Positions 60,471 to 64,000 of a stretch of DNA of 64,000 bases are shown here, piece by piece. Made by a program: the position numbers and the translations under genes. How positions within the stretch are numbered: position 1 is the first letter of the stretch; every line of letters begins with the position of its first letter. The notes beneath the pieces were generated by a model, which worked only from the letters and a program-made list of their open reading frames with translations, did not search any database and had not been told where the DNA came from. The DNA lies in the NCBI RefSeq assembly GCF_002154225.1, contig NZ_MTSE01000001.1, forward strand, positions 434,001-498,000. The letters run 5' to 3'. Source of the DNA: Hymenobacter crusticola (GTDB taxonomy: Bacteria > Bacteroidota > Bacteroidia > Cytophagales > Hymenobacteraceae).

Positions 60471-61757
60471 ATGAAAATTCTTACATCAGCGTATGCTTGC
60501 GACCCGACCCGGGGTGGTGAGGAAGGCTTTGGCTTCAGCTGGGCTTGGCAAACTGCTCAGCAAGGCCACACCGTCTGGTGCCTGACGCGGCCCGTTGGCC
60601 GCCCCAATATCGAAGCTTACCTAGCTGACCAAGTGCATGATAGCGCCGCTAGCCGGCTCAAATTCGAGTATATAGCCGTGCCAAGGTGGGTTGATTTTCT
60701 AGCGCGCTGGCAATTTGGCATTTATCTGCATTACCTGGTATGGCAGTACCTCGCTTGGCGCACCGCGAAACGCTTGGATGAGCGCGCACCTTTCGACCTA
60801 GTGCACCACGCTACGTATGGCAGCCTGCAAATGGGCTCTTGGCTATGGCGGCTCGGTAAGCCCATGATCTTCGGGCCGGTGGGGGGTGGGCAACAGGCCC
60901 CCAAGGCCTTCCGTGACTACCTACCGAACTGGTACAAGACTGAAATTCCGCGCACGCTCATGAGCCGGCTGCTTGTCACGTTCGACTCGAATGTGCGCAA
61001 AAATTTGCAGCATGCCTCCGTGGTGCTGGCCACCAATCAGGAAACGGCTGCCCTCGCGCGCAACCTAGGTGCGCAGCGCGTAGAGTTGTTCCTCGATTCG
61101 GGCTTGCCGGAGTCATTTATTCCAGCACAATTCCCAGAGCGGCAGCCCGCTCCAGAGTTGCGCTTGCTTTGGCTAGGTCGCCTGATTAGTCGCAAGGCAT
61201 TGCCAGTGGTACTGGCTGCTTTGGCGCAAGTAGCCCCCCGTGTGCGGTTCCGCCTTACCATAGTGGGCGATGGGCCAATGATGTCTCTGCTGCCAGGCTT
61301 AATTCAACAATATGGCTTAGAAGGCCGCGTGACTTGCCTTGGTACGCTGCCATGGAGTGAAGTACGCCACGCTTACCTCACACACGACGCCTTCATGTTC
61401 ACAAGCCTGCGCGACTCGTTTGCCGCGCAGTTCCTGGAAGCCATGGCCACGGGCTTACCCATTATCACCCTCAACCACCAAGGGGCCCGCGACTTCATCC
61501 CGGCGGCGGCTGGATTGAAAGTGCCCGTCACGACGCCGGAAGAAACCATTGCGGCTCTAGCCCGTGCCGTAGAGCACTTCTATGACCACCCGGCAGCGCG
61601 CGAAAACATGGGCCGTGCTGGTTACGCATTTGCCATAACCCAAACGTGGCCCAAACGCGTAAGTCGACTGCTTCAGTTCGCCGACGAAATTGTTCCGGCA
61701 CAAGCCACCGTTCTTACTCCCCGCTCTCAATCTACCTCCTACTCCGTTCTGCGGTAA
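60471..61757 (+). CDS. Glycosyltransferase family 4
   Basis: A 428-residue GT-B transferase. It starts MKILTSAYACDPTRGGEEGFGFSWAWQTAQQGH, a typical beginning for family-4 proteins in Bacteroidota exopolysaccharide loci, with FGPVGGGQQAP near residue 138. The donor domain has LLWLGRLISRKALPVVLAALAQV, LTIVGDGPMMSLLPGLIQQ, VTCLGTLPWSEVRHAYLTHDAFMFTSLRDSFAAQFLEAMATGLPIITLNHQGARDF. It is followed by a GT2 gene 47 bases downstream. Donor and acceptor are unknown. Confidence 0.92.
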   Translation: MKILTSAYACDPTRGGEEGFGFSWAWQTAQQGHTVWCLTRPVGRPNIEAYLADQVHDSAASRLKFEYIAVPRWVDFLARWQFGIYLHYLVWQYLAWRTAKRLDERAPFDLVHHATYGSLQMGSWLWRLGKPMIFGPVGGGQQAPKAFRDYLPNWYKTEIPRTLMSRLLVTFDSNVRKNLQHASVVLATNQETAALARNLGAQRVELFLDSGLPESFIPAQFPERQPAPELRLLWLGRLISRKALPVVLAALAQVAPRVRFRLTIVGDGPMMSLLPGLIQQYGLEGRVTCLGTLPWSEVRHAYLTHDAFMFTSLRDSFAAQFLEAMATGLPIITLNHQGARDFIPAAAGLKVPVTTPEETIAALARAVEHFYDHPAARENMGRAGYAFAITQTWPKRVSRLLQFADEIVPAQATVLTPRSQSTSYSVLR

Positions 61758-61804
61758 AATCTGACTCTAAACCACGGGCTTTTCGCTGCCCCTGCTTTAC
61801 GCCT

Positions 61805-62644
61805 ATGTTGTACGTTATTATCCCCGTTTTCAACCGGAAGCACTTCACCCGCGAGTGCTTACTCTCCTTGCGCAAACAAACCGACCAGCGCTTCCGCACT
61901 GTGGTAGTCGACGACGGATCCACCGACGGCACCGACCAGATGCTGGCCGATGAATTTCCGGAAGTTGAAGTCGTGACTGGCGATGGGAACCTGTTCTGGA
62001 CGGCTGGGGTGAATGCCGGCATCCGGCGGGCGCTAGAGCTAGGTGCCACTCGCATCATGACGCTCAACAACGACGTGGTGACTGACCCCGATTTTGTAGC
62101 TCAAATGCTAGCTGCCGCCGACCGCAACCCGACGGCCGTACTAGGAGCCTTGGAACTTGACGTAGCTACCAGTAAGCCTATCTATGGTGGCGAGCTGCTC
62201 GACTTCCGCACCAACACGCGCCGCGACTTGCTGGAGGAACTGAAGCCCGAACAGTTCAAAGGTCTGCATCCAGTTACCTACCTGCCCGGTCGTGGTTTGC
62301 TCATTCCCAAAAAGGTGATTGACAAAATCGGCTTGTTCGACGAGAAGCGCCTGCCACACTACCTAGCCGACTTCGACTACACCAGCGTAGCCCGCCGCGC
62401 CGGCTTCCCGGTGTACTGCAACTACGACGCGCGCCTCAGCACCTACCCCGACGAGAGCGGCCAAACCCTGACCCGCAAACAACGCAGCGTCAAAGGTTAC
62501 TACCAGCATTTGTTTGGTATTCGCGGCGGTGGCAACATGGTCAACTTTACACACTTCGCGCTGAAAAACTGCCCGAAGCCTTATTTGCCTTACTTCCTGC
62601 TCAATGGCTATGCACGTCGGGTGGTAGGGTATTTTCTGCACTAA
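61805..62644 (+). CDS. Glycosyltransferase family 2
   Basis: A 279-residue inverting GT-A enzyme. It begins MLYVIIPVFNRKHFTRECLLSLRKQTDQRF and has VVDDGSTDGTDQML, the NNDVVTDPDF metal site (DxD equivalent), LPGRGLLIPKKVIDKIGLFDEKRLPHYLADFDY and a basic C-terminal region with YFLLNGYARRVVGYFL that could touch the membrane. The ATG at 61805 is chosen; upstream codons overlap the end of the preceding gene in another frame. It is the last transferase of the locus, and a hairpin follows. Confidence 0.93.
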   Translation: MLYVIIPVFNRKHFTRECLLSLRKQTDQRFRTVVVDDGSTDGTDQMLADEFPEVEVVTGDGNLFWTAGVNAGIRRALELGATRIMTLNNDVVTDPDFVAQMLAAADRNPTAVLGALELDVATSKPIYGGELLDFRTNTRRDLLEELKPEQFKGLHPVTYLPGRGLLIPKKVIDKIGLFDEKRLPHYLADFDYTSVARRAGFPVYCNYDARLSTYPDESGQTLTRKQRSVKGYYQHLFGIRGGGNMVNFTHFALKNCPKPYLPYFLLNGYARRVVGYFLH

Positions 62645-62652
62645 GTAACGCC

Positions 62653-62687
62653 TACCGGTCCGATAGCCAATTGCTGTCGGACCGGTA
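62653..62687 (+). terminator. Hairpin after the last glycosyltransferase gene
   Basis: TACCGGTCCGA pairs with TCGGACCGGTA (11 bp), extended by a near-match AGC/GCT. It begins nine bases after the GT2 stop. T's are sparse after it, so it is a probable but not classic terminator. Confidence 0.65.
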
Positions 62688-62797
62688 TCATTGCAGTCAG
62701 TAGCCGACTGATGCTTGCTAGCCCAACAACCTAGGCACCCAACTTGCGGGCGCCTACTCGCAGCAAGCCATACCCATTAGGCACACCTCTTTACTTC

Positions 62798-64000
62798 ATG
62801 GATACTCTTACCGGAGGGCTGCTCTCGGGCCTTGTGGCCTGGACGCTCAGTGCCTGCACGTCGAGCGTGGCGAAGGACGACCACACCATCGTTATCGATA
62901 AAGGTGGCACTTACTCAGGCACTTATCGCAGTTCCGATTCTTCGGTGCCGTGCATCCGCATCATCACTACCGAGCCGGTTATCTTAGAGAATTGCATCCT
63001 AGCTGGTGCTGGCGACCTGATTCAGGCGCACACGGATGGGGCTGATTTAACTGTGCGCAACTGCCGCGGCTACGGCCTCTTGCCTTCCGTTGACGAACAG
63101 GCCCGTGGCCGCTTTATTGATATTGCCAAGGCCAAACACCTGACGGTAGAGCACAATTACCTAGCCCAGACCACCGGCATTGTAGTGTACCGTTGGAGCG
63201 GCGACGGCTCTCCTCGGCAAACCTTAACCGTACGTTACAACGAGGTTCGCAACATCGACGGTCGTTTTCGCGACAACAGCGGTAGCACTCATAGCAGCTT
63301 TCTGCTCCTGAACACCGTGCAGAACCTAGCTGGAATCGAGGTTAGCTTCAATGAAGTGCAGAACCTGCCGGATGAAAGTGGCGTGGAAGACAATATCAAC
63401 TTTTATAACTCGTCGGGTACTGCCGAAAGCCCGGCGAAGGTGCACGACAATTACGTACAGGGCGCCTACCCCTATCCCGCCACGGCAGAGCACTTCACCG
63501 GCACCGGCATGACCACCGACGGGGACGCTACCACCGCCGCTACTACCACTGCATATGTAGAAGCCTACAACAACCAGTTTGTAAGCACCTGCAACGCAGC
63601 TATGAACATCGCTGCTGGCCACGACATCTACTACCACGACAATCGCATGATTACTAGTGGGCTACTACCTACTGGCATCAAACTAAAGGCTACGTACGCT
63701 GCTACTGCAGTATTTAACTACTATAAGCAACCTAGCTCGGTCTTTTTTAACAACCGCACGAGCAACAACACCATCGGTTACGTGCGCTGGGGTTCAGCCA
63801 GTCCCTACTCTGACCGCCACGACCTCAGCACCGGAAACTGTACCACGTGTACCAACACGGCTCATTTGCCCAACCCTATCACCTTGCAATCTGAGAAGCA
63901 AGAATTTACACTTTGGAAGCAGAAACTGCGCCGCCAGCATCTCTACGTGGGACCTAGGTCTGTTGGCCCTGCTAAGCACTCCAAAATAGCACCTGCTACT
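62798..64000 (+). CDS. Lipoprotein with parallel beta-helix repeats (partial, 3' end beyond window)
   Basis: An uninterrupted frame of 401 codons starts at ATG 62798 and runs off the window end, so the C-terminus is unknown. The leader MDTLTGGLLSGLVAWTLSAC has a lipobox LSAC, making Cys20 the likely lipid-anchored residue. The body has short strand-turn repeats with Asn-rich turns (EPVILENCILAG, ADLTVRNCRGYG, HLTVEHNYLAQ, QTLTVRYNEVRN, IEVSFNEVQN, PAKVHDNYVQG), which is the pattern of a right-handed parallel beta-helix such as pectate lyase or carbohydrate-binding proteins. It lies after the exopolysaccharide genes, so a role in binding, modifying or cutting the polymer is plausible but unproven. 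Confidence 0.8.
   Translation, partial: MDTLTGGLLSGLVAWTLSACTSSVAKDDHTIVIDKGGTYSGTYRSSDSSVPCIRIITTEPVILENCILAGAGDLIQAHTDGADLTVRNCRGYGLLPSVDEQARGRFIDIAKAKHLTVEHNYLAQTTGIVVYRWSGDGSPRQTLTVRYNEVRNIDGRFRDNSGSTHSSFLLLNTVQNLAGIEVSFNEVQNLPDESGVEDNINFYNSSGTAESPAKVHDNYVQGAYPYPATAEHFTGTGMTTDGDATTAATTTAYVEAYNNQFVSTCNAAMNIAAGHDIYYHDNRMITSGLLPTGIKLKATYAATAVFNYYKQPSSVFFNNRTSNNTIGYVRWGSASPYSDRHDLSTGNCTTCTNTAHLPNPITLQSEKQEFTLWKQKLRRQHLYVGPRSVGPAKHSKIAPAT

Noticed and set aside
1..64000. CRISPR array, tRNA or rRNA genes, insertion sequences, prophage
   Set aside because: I looked for direct-repeat/spacer runs, cloverleaf segments with CCA ends, transposase motifs and phage structural genes and found none.

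Overview
The window reads as chromosomal DNA of a Bacteroidota bacterium, most likely a Hymenobacter-like Cytophagales. Supporting signs are a moderately high GC content, genes mostly without strong Shine-Dalgarno sequences, Bacteroidota-type -7 promoter elements (TAnnTTTG), a FecI/FecR cell-surface-signalling set, OFA transporters with a small partner protein, M13 and S41 exported peptidases, and a Wza/Wzc/Wzx/Wzy polysaccharide locus. I see no rRNA, tRNA, IS element, prophage or CRISPR array. The taxon is an inference; no marker gene was compared.

Layout. 1-5.3 kb: end of an unknown gene, a short-chain dehydrogenase divergent from an HxlR regulator, and a leftward operon of gluconate-2-dehydrogenase-subunit-3-like protein, GMC oxidoreductase and GH1-like glycosidase (sugar oxidation and glycoside cleavage). 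5.5-11.8 kb: M20 peptidase, two paralogous stress-type SDRs flanking a PA14-OmpA protein, and an Old Yellow Enzyme. 12.0-17.9 kb: a 40-residue protein, then a SAM-I riboswitch controlling metH, followed by metF and a TPR protein. 18.1-23.3 kb: AT-rich gap, TonB-domain protein, lipoprotein, cell-wall amidase, OFA transporter plus small subunit, DUF2007 protein. 23.5-30.5 kb: molybdenum-cofactor genes moeA, moaC, a MobB-like/MobA fusion, moaE, moaD and moaA, interrupted by an S41 peptidase. 30.6-34.9 kb: an ECF sigma, DUF2807 lipoprotein, FecR and an STN outer-membrane protein. 35.1-38.7 kb: GH27 alpha-galactosidase and a conserved helical-repeat protein. 38.9-43.4 kb: leuA-leuC-leuD-leuB. 43.9-49.6 kb: a glycosyltransferase, a cation diffusion facilitator, TerC and an M13 peptidase. 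50.2-64 kb: an exopolysaccharide locus ending in a beta-helix lipoprotein that runs off the window.

Two genome-scale patterns lie over these genes. First, the hexamers CCTAGG, GCTAGC, CCTAGC and GCTAGG occur about once per 215 bases in the stretches I counted, inside and outside genes, although CTAG is rare in most bacteria. Second, a dispersed family of REP-like inverted pairs (arms running TGTAGCGCGAAG...CTTCGCG...CGTTG) sits in many intergenic gaps and creates false N-terminal extensions on several genes. I corrected those starts.

The best candidate for an undescribed system is the sigma/FecR module at 30.6-34.9 kb. Its STN-domain protein is not a TonB-dependent receptor. It joins STN to a low-complexity linker, seven 16-residue GxQxAGVxN repeats and a barrel-like C-terminus, and a DUF2807 lipoprotein lies between sigma and FecR.
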